From the IMG/VR virus record IMGVR_UViG_3300021437_000020, positions 1 through 62,077 of that record: a stretch of DNA of 62,077 nt; one strand, written 5' to 3'. Shown in pieces: positions 38,991 through 45,663 of this stretch. Position 1 is the stretch's first letter. The number at the start of each line of letters is the position of its first letter. The translations under genes were made by a program, and so were the position numbers. Source of the stretch: a virus. Below the pieces are notes generated by a model, which was not told where the DNA came from, did no database searches, and saw only the letters and a list, made by a program, of their open reading frames with translations.

Positions 38991-39380
38991 ATGAAAACAG
39001 TTATCTATACAAATAGTCTTGAACCTATTACTGTAATTGATCTTCCAGATTATGTTTTTAAGTATCTAGAAGAACGAGGTACTGTTCGTATACCAGTATG
39101 GGAACCACCGAGATATATTCCAGCTGATTTGACTTTGAACGAAACAGTGATTAATTATCGCCAAGTGACACTAACAGCACATCAAGTTAGAGGTTTAACA
39201 TTTAGTACAGGTAAAAATTACTTTGCTAATCACTATATCCTAACCACATATGATGAAGAATCTGCACTACTATTGAAATCAACTTTTCTTGCAGGTCAAA
39301 CTTCCGCATTAAATGAAGAAAAGAGAAGAGCATTTGCAAACGGTTTTATGGATGCTCTCTGTAGACTTGGGTCAGTATGA
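38991..39380 (+). CDS. Hypothetical protein, 129 aa
   Basis: I do not recognise this protein. It begins with strands (KTVIYTNSLEPITVIDLPDYVFKYLEERG), a proline-rich turn (PVWEPPRYIPAD), and ends in a helix (EEKRRAFANGFMDALCRLGSV). It lies two bases after the small gene and overlaps the SLOG gene by four, so it is part of the same transcript. Confidence 0.65.
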   Translation: MKTVIYTNSLEPITVIDLPDYVFKYLEERGTVRIPVWEPPRYIPADLTLNETVINYRQVTLTAHQVRGLTFSTGKNYFANHYILTTYDEESALLLKSTFLAGQTSALNEEKRRAFANGFMDALCRLGSV

Positions 39381-39715
39381 AACTTGCTATTGTTGGTAGT
39401 CGAACATTTGAAGACTACGACCAACTCAAAGCAGAAATTAATCCAACCAATATTACCGAGATTGTTTCAGGTGGCGCCATGGGTGCCGACACTCTAGCAG
39501 AGAAATATGCTAGGGAGTTTGGCATCCCAATAACAATTTTTCATGCTGATTGGAAGAAATTTGGTCCTTCCGCCGGACCAAAGCGGAACACACAAATTGT
39601 AGAATACTGTGACGCTGTTATAGCTTTTTGGGATGGTAGTTCATCTGGCACTAAAGATACTATATCCAAAACTAGACGTGCCAAGAAACCAATAAAGGTG
39701 GTGATTTACTTTTAA
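39377..39715 (+). CDS. SLOG/DprA-like Rossmann protein (YspA type)
   Basis: The protein has 112 aa. KLAIVGSRTFEDYDQL, IVSGGAMGADTLAEKYAREFGI, and SAGPKRNTQIVEYCDAVIAFWDGSSSGTKDTI are the successive motifs of the short SLOG family. SLOG proteins bind nucleotides or nucleotide-derived signals; some sense NAD-type signals in defence. The role in a phage is unknown. A family-A promoter begins inside the last codons of this gene. Confidence 0.85.
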   Translation: MKLAIVGSRTFEDYDQLKAEINPTNITEIVSGGAMGADTLAEKYAREFGIPITIFHADWKKFGPSAGPKRNTQIVEYCDAVIAFWDGSSSGTKDTISKTRRAKKPIKVVIYF

Positions 39716-39733
39716 TGTTTCTTGTGGTATGAT
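39705..39733 (+). promoter_or_regulatory. Family-A promoter (leaderless), gene 39741
   Basis: TTTACT 39705-39710 within GTGATTTACTTTTA, TATGAT 39728-39733, spacing 17. ATG 39741 is 7 nt after the -10. Confidence 0.65.
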
Positions 39734-39740
39734 ACCACTC

Positions 39741-40220
39741 ATGTGCAAAAATTCAGTACTAATGCGTGATGTGGTGTGTAAATACCACCCCGAGTTTATT
39801 AAAAGTAAATCAATTAAGAAGTTGGCAATGACTATGCCAACACGGTTTAATATCGAATTCTTAATTGAGGAAACTTTGGCATTTGTCGGTAAAATCGAAT
39901 TATTGAGTGGCTATGGATTTGATTTCTCTGATGGTAGTGATAGTAAAACCACATCTGTCCTGCAGAATCATCGTTGCGCATCTATTGAAAATATAGATAC
40001 TAAAATAGGTGCTTTACGTGTCACCTGTTATAATCCACACACAGATTCGGTTGATTTCTTTTATATACCGCATCGTTATATACAGTCTCTGGTAACTGCT
40101 AGGCGATCAAAGACAGGTTGTGGTAGAATAATGTTTTATTTTAATAAAAATGGTACCTACGGGAAGTTTGAGCAATTTCGGGTGTCTGATTTTGAATCAT
40201 TGGCACAAGCAAATTACTGA
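39741..40220 (+). CDS. Hypothetical protein, 159 aa, possible nuclease fold
   Basis: GFDFSDGSDSKTTSV followed by IDTKIGALRVTCYNPHTDSVDFFYIP resembles the core of some restriction-endonuclease-like proteins (acidic residue, then Lys in a strand), but this is tentative. ATG 39741 is set by the promoter: upstream in-frame starts at 39729 would lie inside the -10 box. There is no Shine-Dalgarno. The stop TGA is the first part of the next TGATTTACT promoter. Confidence 0.6.
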   Translation: MCKNSVLMRDVVCKYHPEFIKSKSIKKLAMTMPTRFNIEFLIEETLAFVGKIELLSGYGFDFSDGSDSKTTSVLQNHRCASIENIDTKIGALRVTCYNPHTDSVDFFYIPHRYIQSLVTARRSKTGCGRIMFYFNKNGTYGKFEQFRVSDFESLAQANY

Positions 40221-40249
40221 TTTACTTTTATTCTTTTCCGTGTTATAAT
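40221..40249 (+). promoter_or_regulatory. Family-A promoter, gene 40278
   Basis: TTTACT 40221-40226, TATAAT 40244-40249, spacing 17. The 23 bases from CTGATTTACTTTTATTC onward are identical to the promoter at window position 30. The leader contains AAGGAAG. Confidence 0.8.
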
Positions 40250-40277
40250 AATCCCATAGCAACAAGGAAGCATCGAA

Positions 40278-40649
40278 ATGACTATCGAATTCAAGAGCTG
40301 GGATGAAATGACCGAACTGGAGCAAGCCGCTTCCGATTTCTCGGATTTCTACAAGGATGTTCATGGTTTTCGGCCGCGTCATTATGATTTTTCCAGTTGG
40401 ACTATAGTCGATTTCGACCGAGAGTTCGCTCTCCTGTCTAAGGCGTCTGAACGCGAGGCTGCATTCGAGGCAGAACAACAAGCGCAATGTGCCGCGGCAG
40501 TCGAGGCTCGGATTAGCGCCAATATCGCTATCGGTGCAAAAGATCGTGAAACAGCTATTCGTTGGTTGCACGAGGCTCATGAGACCAACGGTGATTCTGA
40601 GTACCTGTGCTATCTTCTGGGTGTGAAGTACGGCTACTTCAACAAGTGA
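40278..40649 (+). CDS. Conserved small early protein, 123 aa
   Basis: The pattern FKSWDEMTELEQAASDFSDFYKDVHGFRPRHYDF resembles a small conserved protein I recall from varied phages; its function is unknown to me. The second half is an acidic/basic helix (REAAFEAEQQAQCAAAVEARI) with a C-terminal WLHEAHETNGDSEYLCYLLG. A strong Shine-Dalgarno and promoter suggest abundant early expression. Confidence 0.72.
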   Translation: MTIEFKSWDEMTELEQAASDFSDFYKDVHGFRPRHYDFSSWTIVDFDREFALLSKASEREAAFEAEQQAQCAAAVEARISANIAIGAKDRETAIRWLHEAHETNGDSEYLCYLLGVKYGYFNK

Positions 40650-40678
40650 TTTACTTTTATTCCAAACTACGCTATAAT
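40650..40678 (+). promoter_or_regulatory. Family-A promoter, gene 40705
   Basis: TTTACT 40650-40655, TATAAT 40673-40678, spacing 17. The preceding stop TGA (40647-40649) is part of the conserved TGATTTACT block. The leader is again CCATAGCAAC-AAGGAA. Confidence 0.8.
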
Positions 40679-40704
40679 AATCCCATAGCAACGAAGGAAC
40701 ACTA

Positions 40705-41058
40705 ATGAGCTTGTTTGTAATCCGCGATAAGAGTACACAAACTTACTGCACCGGACAACGTTTCCGCCAGTTTCATCACTATCTTGACACTGCTGCCACA
40801 TTTGTTTCCAAGCAAAATGCCGAGGCTGCTATTCGTAAGATGATGAAAGTTCCTGCACACATGAATGGACGCGGCTGGTCCGCCGCTGTTACGGATAGTA
40901 CTGTCCTGTGTTTTCATAGTAATTTGAACGGTTATATTCAGTGGATAGATAATCAATGTGACCCGCGCTTGAAGCAAATGCGTGTTCACGCAACATCTGA
41001 AATGATCCAGCGTGAAATGGATTTGGAAGTTGTCGAAGTTAAACTGCAATTGGTGTAA
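40705..41058 (+). CDS. Hypothetical early protein, 117 aa
   Basis: I do not recognise this protein. It has an alpha/beta start (SLFVIRDKSTQTYCTGQRF), a possible repeat-like helix (DTAATFVSKQNAEAAIRKMMK) and a C-terminal strand pair. It has a strong Shine-Dalgarno (GAAGGAA) after a family-A promoter, followed by a run of tightly packed small genes up to 42800 that this promoter probably serves. Confidence 0.65.
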   Translation: MSLFVIRDKSTQTYCTGQRFRQFHHYLDTAATFVSKQNAEAAIRKMMKVPAHMNGRGWSAAVTDSTVLCFHSNLNGYIQWIDNQCDPRLKQMRVHATSEMIQREMDLEVVEVKLQLV

Positions 41059-41059
41059 T

Positions 41060-41293
41060 ATGAATATTATTTCTAAACTGATCGAACCTTTATTGATGGT
41101 AAAGGTAACATTCAACTTCAAGTCTGGCGCAAAATACGTCATTTACTGTAAGAATTTCAATCATAATACAAATAGTAATAACGATCTGATCTCTTATTCA
41201 TGCGCGGGTTTGCGCGATAATACTCATACATATATTCGTATGGATGATGTGTCGTTTATCAGTGCTAAGGTTGTTTTTCGTTGGTTCAAGTAA
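41060..41293 (+). CDS. Hypothetical protein, 77 aa
   Basis: ATG 41060 lies one base after the previous stop. The protein is beta-rich (LLMVKVTFNFKSGAKYVIYCKNF) with Arg/Asp pairs (RDNTHTYIRMDDVSFISAKVVFRWF), like small phage beta-barrel proteins. Function unknown. It ends in a TAATG overlap with the next gene. Confidence 0.6.
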   Translation: MNIISKLIEPLLMVKVTFNFKSGAKYVIYCKNFNHNTNSNNDLISYSCAGLRDNTHTYIRMDDVSFISAKVVFRWFK

Positions 41294-41466
41294 TGTACAC
41301 TGTTCTCGAATTTATAGTTAAGACACTGAAGTTCATCTTCTTTGCCACAGCTGGTATTATCCTGCTTGGTATTGGGCTTATTCTTGCAATTGCTACTACT
41401 GTATTTGTACTCTATGTGGCACCTATTCTTATTTCAATCATTTATCTGTTGATCGCAGCATCATGA
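41293..41466 (+). CDS. Small two-span membrane protein, 57 aa
   Basis: Almost entirely hydrophobic: segments at about residues 8-33 and 36-55, with KTLK as the only charged patch. ATG 41293 overlaps the previous stop (TAATG). It may sit in the inner membrane and affect superinfection or lysis timing; no family is recognised. Confidence 0.65.
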   Translation: MYTVLEFIVKTLKFIFFATAGIILLGIGLILAIATTVFVLYVAPILISIIYLLIAAS

Positions 41467-41645
41467 CCGCACAAATTATTCAATTATTTGAACCGAAACC
41501 GCAAAAAATTCAGAATCGAAAGTGCTCGTTTTGTGGTACTTCTGAAAAGGAAGCAAAGAAGTTTGTTGCTTCACAAGAATCGAACCACTGTATCTGTGGT
41601 GAGTGCATCAAAAAGGCTAAGGAGAAAATCAGTGAAACTGTTTGA
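41463..41645 (+). CDS. Stand-alone ClpX-type C4 zinc-finger protein
   Basis: The protein has 60 aa. Residues 19-52 (RKCSFCGTSEKEAKKFVASQ...CICGECIKKAKEKI) match the N-terminal zinc domain of ClpX: Cys21-x2-Cys24 and Cys45-x2-Cys48 with the CSFCG(K/T)S start and the ICxEC end. In ClpX this domain dimerises and binds adaptors and substrates. No AAA+ domain follows, so the protein could mimic or poison host ClpX, or deliver substrates. ATGA overlap with the membrane-protein gene. Confidence 0.8.
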   Translation: MTAQIIQLFEPKPQKIQNRKCSFCGTSEKEAKKFVASQESNHCICGECIKKAKEKISETV

Positions 41646-41865
41646 ATTTTTCAAGTTTTGGGTAATGGGATTGATCATCAACGAATTTGTTGGTGGTATT
41701 TTAATTTTAGCAGCATTTATTGGTGTTAGTGTTGGTTTGGCATATCTGCTAATCAATTATACCGCTGCTCTGTTAGCGGTTGTAGCATTTATTGGATTAT
41801 GTGCTTACACATATGTTCGATGGGAAAAATTTGAGTATATTAAGAAATATGAGGATAAACAATGA
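41632..41865 (+). CDS. Small membrane protein, 77 aa
   Basis: GTG 41632 has AAGGAG upstream and lies inside the end of the zinc-finger gene. Two hydrophobic segments (about 18-36 and 38-58) are flanked by an N-terminal basic/aromatic stretch (KLFEFFKFW) and a charged C-terminus (YVRWEKFEYIKKYEDK). Unknown function. Ends in an ATGA overlap. Confidence 0.62.
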   Translation: MKLFEFFKFWVMGLIINEFVGGILILAAFIGVSVGLAYLLINYTAALLAVVAFIGLCAYTYVRWEKFEYIKKYEDKQ

Positions 41866-42062
41866 GCTGGATTTTGGTTATGTATATCTACGCTGGTGTT
41901 CTAGCAAAGGGTGATAGTGTTACTCTGCAAACAGTACCGGGGTTTAAAACACAACAAGAGTGTCAACAAGCTGGTAATGCTGCTAGTAGTCTTGTTAATG
42001 GTTCAGCCAAAGAATACAGATTTGTTTGTGTCGCTCAGAGTACAGAAGTAAAAGCAAAGTGA
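41862..42062 (+). CDS. Small exported or membrane-anchored protein, 66 aa
   Basis: The N-terminus MSWILVMYIYAGVLAKGD is a short membrane/signal segment. The rest has two Cys (QQECQQAG and FVCVAQ) in the FKTQQECQQAGNAA pattern, which resembles small periplasmic phage proteins. A disulfide is plausible outside the cytoplasm. Its stop overlaps the GTG of denV. Confidence 0.62.
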   Translation: MSWILVMYIYAGVLAKGDSVTLQTVPGFKTQQECQQAGNAASSLVNGSAKEYRFVCVAQSTEVKAK

Positions 42063-42436
42063 CACGGATTAATCTAATAGACCCTGCTTTACTTCACACC
42101 AAGCATTTGGTGGCAGAGTATCGTGAACTTCCTCGAGTTTTTAAACTCGTAGAAGCAGCACAAGCCAGAGGTCTTACACCTGATACGGTACGTATTCCAA
42201 AAGAGTATGTAATGGGCACAGGTCACGTTACATTTTTCTATAACAAATTATCGTTTCTCAAAAAGCGTTTCAAACTCATTGTTGCAGAAGGAATGAAGCG
42301 TGGTTATAATTTTCAACACACAGATACACCAGTGTGTGATGTTGCTTTGCATTGGTGGGGCGAATGGATACCAAGTGAAGCTGAAATTACCCGCAATGTA
42401 AACCGTATTAAAGAAAGAATGCCACGAAATGTTTGA
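42059..42436 (+). CDS. denV: Pyrimidine-dimer DNA glycosylase (T4 endonuclease V)
   Basis: The protein has 125 aa, against 138 in T4. TRINLIDPALL...KHLVAEYRELPRVFKLV and GTGHVTFFYNKLSFLKKRF...EGMKRGYNF match DenV. The enzyme uses the alpha-amine of Thr2 as nucleophile and Glu23 as catalyst. GTG 42059 places Thr at position 2 and Glu at 23, which fixes this start over the longer frame from 42026. It repairs UV damage in phage DNA. The aromatic C-terminal tail of T4 DenV is missing. Confidence 0.93.
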   Translation: MTRINLIDPALLHTKHLVAEYRELPRVFKLVEAAQARGLTPDTVRIPKEYVMGTGHVTFFYNKLSFLKKRFKLIVAEGMKRGYNFQHTDTPVCDVALHWWGEWIPSEAEITRNVNRIKERMPRNV

Positions 42437-42800
42437 TAGAGTTACAGTAAATCAATCACCAGCTTATCCGCAATATGTTAACGTCACGGAGAAAAGAGCT
42501 CCCACAGATGACTCGGTCCGACTATTGAAAGAGTTCCGCCAAGCAGCAGAAAAGGATTTGGTAAGTTCTCTGAAACTAGAGAACAATCTAATTAGTGCTA
42601 CACTTCATGTTTATAAAGACCCGTTACAGTGGAAAGAACAGTATGTTGTTCTTACAAAAATCAATGGGAAGAACTTCAGAATTGAAGTCGAGCGAGACCC
42701 GTATCAGAAAGAAACATGGGAAGAAGTGGTCTTCAACCGCGTTGCAGAATACATCGCCGCAGAACTTCTAGGTAAAGCCGGTAAACTAAAAGAGTATTAA
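42429..42800 (+). CDS. Hypothetical protein, 123 aa
   Basis: I do not recognise this protein. The middle (SVRLLKEFRQAAEKDLVSSLKLENNLISATLHVYKD) is a helix then strands, and the end (VVFNRVAEYIAAELLGKAG) a helix, giving a compact alpha/beta protein. It overlaps denV by eight bases. Its stop TAA directly precedes a family-A -35 box. Confidence 0.65.
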   Translation: MFDRVTVNQSPAYPQYVNVTEKRAPTDDSVRLLKEFRQAAEKDLVSSLKLENNLISATLHVYKDPLQWKEQYVVLTKINGKNFRIEVERDPYQKETWEEVVFNRVAEYIAAELLGKAGKLKEY

Positions 42801-42828
42801 TTTACTTTTATCGAAGATGTGATATAAT
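42801..42828 (+). promoter_or_regulatory. Family-A promoter (leaderless), gene 42835
   Basis: TTTACT 42801-42806, directly after stop TAA; TATAAT 42823-42828, spacing 16. ATG 42835 is 6 nt after the -10. Confidence 0.7.
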
Positions 42829-42834
42829 GTTAAT

Positions 42835-43056
42835 ATGAAAAATATTGCTATATTGTTTTTGATTATTACTCTATCGGGTTGCAGAAAGCGAATCGACGAG
42901 GGTATTGATGTTATGACCAATGACCAAATTATCGAGACGACTCGGAAGTGCGAAGCTGCCGGGCTTGATGGCGATGCCGAGCGAAATCCGTTCGCTAATG
43001 GTGTTGTGAAGATTAATTGTGTCCCGAGAAAGCATGTGGAATATGATCGACGTTAA
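42835..43056 (+). CDS. Small lipoprotein, 73 aa
   Basis: Lipoprotein signal MKNIAILFLIITLSGC with lipobox LSGC (Cys16), then a mature chain with two further Cys. Early, leaderless expression of a lipoprotein suggests a role at the envelope during takeover, such as blocking superinfection, but this is inference. It overlaps the next gene. Confidence 0.75.
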   Translation: MKNIAILFLIITLSGCRKRIDEGIDVMTNDQIIETTRKCEAAGLDGDAERNPFANGVVKINCVPRKHVEYDRR

Positions 43057-43300
43057 ACAAATTACAGACAGCCGAATTCGTAGTATCGTTACGCGTACTC
43101 TCGATGACCACTTTCGTTCCACATATACACATCTAAATCTCGAAAAATACTCGGAGTATCTTGTTCGCGAGACTGTTCTTGAATGTATTAAACAGATGGC
43201 ATTCCCAGTAGATATGGAGAATCCATTTCATAAAACATTCGTAGAGAAACAATGGGATCACTTGGCTAAACGATTTAACTTACAAGAACATGGCAACTAA
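43043..43300 (+). CDS. Hypothetical protein, 85 aa
   Basis: I do not recognise this protein. It is helical and charged (DSRIRSIVTRTLDDHFRSTYTHLNLEKYSEYLVRETVLECIK), soluble. The start could be ATG 43043 (chosen), ATG 43034 or GTG 43019; none has a clear Shine-Dalgarno, so coupling to the lipoprotein gene is likely. Overlaps the next ATG by 11 bases. Confidence 0.6.
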   Translation: MIDVKQITDSRIRSIVTRTLDDHFRSTYTHLNLEKYSEYLVRETVLECIKQMAFPVDMENPFHKTFVEKQWDHLAKRFNLQEHGN

Positions 43301-43490
43301 AAAAGTTTCACTCAGCATTGATGATATTTCAACTGCGTGTTGTAAATATGCTCAATCACAGGGTCTTGTTGATTTCACAGAGGGTGACTGGGCACTACAA
43401 TTTAAAATTGGAATTACAAAGGATGATGATGGTAATGCTGTAGCAGAAATTGATGCAGCAGAATTTGTACTGGAAATTAAAAATGACTGA
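43290..43490 (+). CDS. Hypothetical protein, 66 aa
   Basis: I do not recognise this protein. It is small and acidic with a strand-rich C-terminal half (WALQFKIGITKDDDGNAVAEIDAAEFVLEIK). It overlaps both the previous gene and the RNA-ligase start, so it is co-translated with the ligase. Confidence 0.6.
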   Translation: MATKKVSLSIDDISTACCKYAQSQGLVDFTEGDWALQFKIGITKDDDGNAVAEIDAAEFVLEIKND

Positions 43491-44565
43491 TATTACACGT
43501 AAACTAGCAACTATTCGCCGCATCGACAAAATCGAGCCCATCGAAGGTGCCGACAAAATCGTCAAGGCCACGGTTGGTGGTTGGCAACTTGTCACAGCTA
43601 TCACTAATGGCTTTAAAGAAGGTGATCTTGTCATTTACCTAGAAATTGACTCTTGGGTACCGACTGCAGTTGCTCCATTCTTGACTAAGCCCGGTCATAC
43701 ACCAAAGGTTTATAACGGTGTTGAGGGTGAAAAACTTCGCACAATTCGTTTACGCGGCCAAGTTTCTCAGGGTCTGCTGCTACCTATTCCAGCAGACTGG
43801 TCTCGTGGTATGATTGATGGTGCAGCTCAGGAACTCGGTTATACTATCATTGGTGGCACGGTCATTTACATGGAAGATGCCGATGTTACTGAACTACTTG
43901 GTATCCAGAAGTACGAAAAGCCCCTGTCCGCTGAATTAGCTGGTACAGCCCGCGGTAATTTTCCTTCTCGAATTCCAAAGACAGATCAAGAACGTATTCA
44001 GAATCTTGCCAAGGAAATGAACACTAAATTCCGTAATGTTGAGTGGGAAGTAACCGAAAAACTAGAAGGTTCTTCTATGACCGTCTATGTTTTAGATGGT
44101 GTATTCGGAGTCTGTTCTCGGAATCTTGACTTGGTTCGCAACGAAGAAAACACTTTCTGGAAAACTGCTATCGATGAAAAGTTGGAAGAAAAACTTCTAG
44201 GTCTTGGTATTGATATTGCTATTCAAGGTGAGTTGATTGGTCCAGGAATTCAGGACAATATCTATATGCTCTCCGAATACCAGTTCCGTGTATTTGATGT
44301 GATTGACATTCCAACACGTTCTTACTACGCACCAGCTCAACGTCGAAATTTGATTAAAGAACTATGTCTCCAACATGCCCCGGTAATTCACACCAATTGG
44401 CTGCTGGATGCAGAAACCATGCAGGACATTATTAAAATGGCCGATGGTGAGTCTGTTGTTTGTGATAAACATGTGGCACGTGAGGGTATTGTTTTTAAGT
44501 CTATTGCCGGCACGATGTCTTTCAAAGCAATTTCTAATGTTTATCTTGAAAAGCAGAAGGATTGA
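43483..44565 (+). CDS. RNA ligase with N-terminal OB domain (DraRnl/Rnl5-like)
   Basis: The protein has 360 aa. Residues about 1-150 form a tRNA-binding/OB-like domain (RRIDKIEPIEGADKIVKATVGGW, GDLVIYLEIDSWVP, RTIRLRGQVSQGLLLP). Residues about 185-350 are the ligase domain: EKLEGSS is motif I with Lys193, then CSRNLDL, IAIQGELIGPG (motif III/IIIa), REGIVFKS (motif IV) and MSFKAISNVYL (motif V). The domain order is that of Deinococcus RnlA rather than T4 Rnl1/Rnl2. It probably repairs nicked RNA such as tRNA cut by host defence. Confidence 0.88.
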   Translation: MTDITRKLATIRRIDKIEPIEGADKIVKATVGGWQLVTAITNGFKEGDLVIYLEIDSWVPTAVAPFLTKPGHTPKVYNGVEGEKLRTIRLRGQVSQGLLLPIPADWSRGMIDGAAQELGYTIIGGTVIYMEDADVTELLGIQKYEKPLSAELAGTARGNFPSRIPKTDQERIQNLAKEMNTKFRNVEWEVTEKLEGSSMTVYVLDGVFGVCSRNLDLVRNEENTFWKTAIDEKLEEKLLGLGIDIAIQGELIGPGIQDNIYMLSEYQFRVFDVIDIPTRSYYAPAQRRNLIKELCLQHAPVIHTNWLLDAETMQDIIKMADGESVVCDKHVAREGIVFKSIAGTMSFKAISNVYLEKQKD

Positions 44566-44567
44566 TC

Positions 44568-44804
44568 ATGACATTTGAAACATTTTCGATTATTCTGTAT
44601 ACAGTTTCGGCTATATTTTGTCTAATAGCATACGGTGTCAGTATGTATATGGATTGGAAAAGTGGTACTGATATTCAGTTGGGTGAATTCTACTATTGTC
44701 TACTTTCATTTGTACCACTGGTCAATACTGCTATATTGGTAACAGTGTTTTTTATGGAACTACATAAAATTGGAAATAAAGTAGTAATCAAAGGCAAAAA
44801 TTGA
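44568..44804 (+). CDS. Small membrane protein, paralogue 1 of 3, 78 aa
   Basis: Two hydrophobic segments (IILYTVSAIFCLIAYGVSMYM and LLSFVPLVNTAILVTVFFM) are separated by a short charged loop with DIQLGEFY. The motif SF(V/I)P-xx-N-xx-I/L and an ending like VVIKGK recur in the genes at 44916 and 45143. ATG 44568 is chosen over TTG 44562. Inner-membrane protein of unknown role. Confidence 0.62.
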   Translation: MTFETFSIILYTVSAIFCLIAYGVSMYMDWKSGTDIQLGEFYYCLLSFVPLVNTAILVTVFFMELHKIGNKVVIKGKN

Positions 44805-44914
44805 AATACTGGTCCAAATTTGAATACTTTTTGGTCATAGTCAATTTATTGGCTTGGCCAACCAATGGTGTTCTTTTTTATCTAATTGTTCAACAAATTC
44901 AACACTTGAAATAA
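44801..44914 (+). CDS. Very small single-span membrane protein, 37 aa
   Basis: A TTG start overlaps the previous stop (TTGA), with AAGG six nt upstream. The chain MKYWSKFEYFLVIVNLLAWP... has one hydrophobic segment and ends at TAA 44912-44914, just before ATG 44916. Its perfect fit in the gap supports it, but it is short and unverified. Confidence 0.5.
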   Translation: MKYWSKFEYFLVIVNLLAWPTNGVLFYLIVQQIQHLK

Positions 44915-44915
44915 T

Positions 44916-45146
44916 ATGTGGTTGCTTATTTTTTTCTATCTTTTACCACTCTGTATTACATGCTTTGTAACACTTAAGTTTCTTCGCGATGAACTTCGAG
45001 AAGGCTATGATATTAGATTACAAGATATCAGCGTTTTAATTTTGGCATTTGTCCCAATTCTAAATGTACTAACTCTAGTTGTAATAATTTCAATGTTGTT
45101 TGATGATAATCCCGTTATCATCAGAAGTAAAGGTAAAACAGAATGA
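44916..45146 (+). CDS. Small membrane protein, paralogue 2 of 3, 76 aa
   Basis: Two hydrophobic segments (LLIFFYLLPLCITCFVTL, ISVLILAFVPILNVLTLVVII) with a middle loop REGYDIRLQD. Shares with its neighbours the FVP-xx-N core and the C-terminal VIIRSKGK. ATGA overlap with the third copy. The family was not recognised. Confidence 0.62.
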   Translation: MWLLIFFYLLPLCITCFVTLKFLRDELREGYDIRLQDISVLILAFVPILNVLTLVVIISMLFDDNPVIIRSKGKTE

Positions 45147-45358
45147 TTTATTTCTATTTTCTGCCGATGCTAGCTCTTCTGTTATTATTTGGTTTTGTTC
45201 TGTTTTTCGAGTGGTGGAACGGTAATCCAGTCCGAACAACTGATATTGGAGTTATTGTTTCTTCATTTATCCCTGGCGTTAATATCTTTATTCTTATGTT
45301 TATGCTTATCGAGATTGCGAAATCCGATAAAGTTATTTTCAAAGGCCGCGGAAAATAA
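45143..45358 (+). CDS. Small membrane protein, paralogue 3 of 3, 71 aa
   Basis: Same plan: a hydrophobic N-segment, the loop GNPVRTTDIG, then VIVSSFIPGVNIFILMFML and the ending VIFKGRGK. Its stop TAA is directly followed by the TTTACT box of the next promoter. Confidence 0.62.
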   Translation: MIYFYFLPMLALLLLFGFVLFFEWWNGNPVRTTDIGVIVSSFIPGVNIFILMFMLIEIAKSDKVIFKGRGK

Positions 45359-45387
45359 TTTACTCATCTAGTAAAGTGTGTTATAAT
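45359..45387 (+). promoter_or_regulatory. Family-A promoter (leaderless), gene 45394
   Basis: TTTACT 45359-45364 directly after stop TAA; TATAAT 45382-45387, spacing 17. ATG 45394 is 6 nt after the -10. Confidence 0.7.
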
Positions 45388-45393
45388 CAAACT

Positions 45394-45663
45394 ATGAATA
45401 TTAAAGAAACTGATAACCTAATCCTCGCAAATCGTGGGAACAATAAAGTTCTCGACGGTGTTATTGAAACCGCAAACAAAATCAAAACACGTATTGATTG
45501 GGAAATGGATAAGTTCCTCCGTGATCACGTTAAGGGTATTGAAGGTATTAAGAAACTAGAGGTTAACACCGCCAGTCCTCTGTATCGTTACTATAATCAC
45601 AAAATCCGCCAATATGGCGACTGTGAACGTATTATCCGTGTAGCTACAGCATTCAAAGTATGA
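45394..45663 (+). CDS. Hypothetical protein, 89 aa
   Basis: I do not recognise this protein. It is helical and basic (KVLDGVIETANKIKTRIDWEMDKFLRDHVKGIEGIKKL). GTG 45376 in the same frame lies upstream of the -10 and cannot be on the transcript, so ATG 45394 is the start. First gene of an operon that ends with gp33, gp59 and gp32, so it may have a replication or transcription role. Confidence 0.65.
   Translation: MNIKETDNLILANRGNNKVLDGVIETANKIKTRIDWEMDKFLRDHVKGIEGIKKLEVNTASPLYRYYNHKIRQYGDCERIIRVATAFKV

Noticed and set aside
42026-42436. Longer 136-residue form of DenV starting at 42026
   Set aside because: It would bury the catalytic Thr2, whose free alpha-amine is required; GTG 42059 places it correctly.
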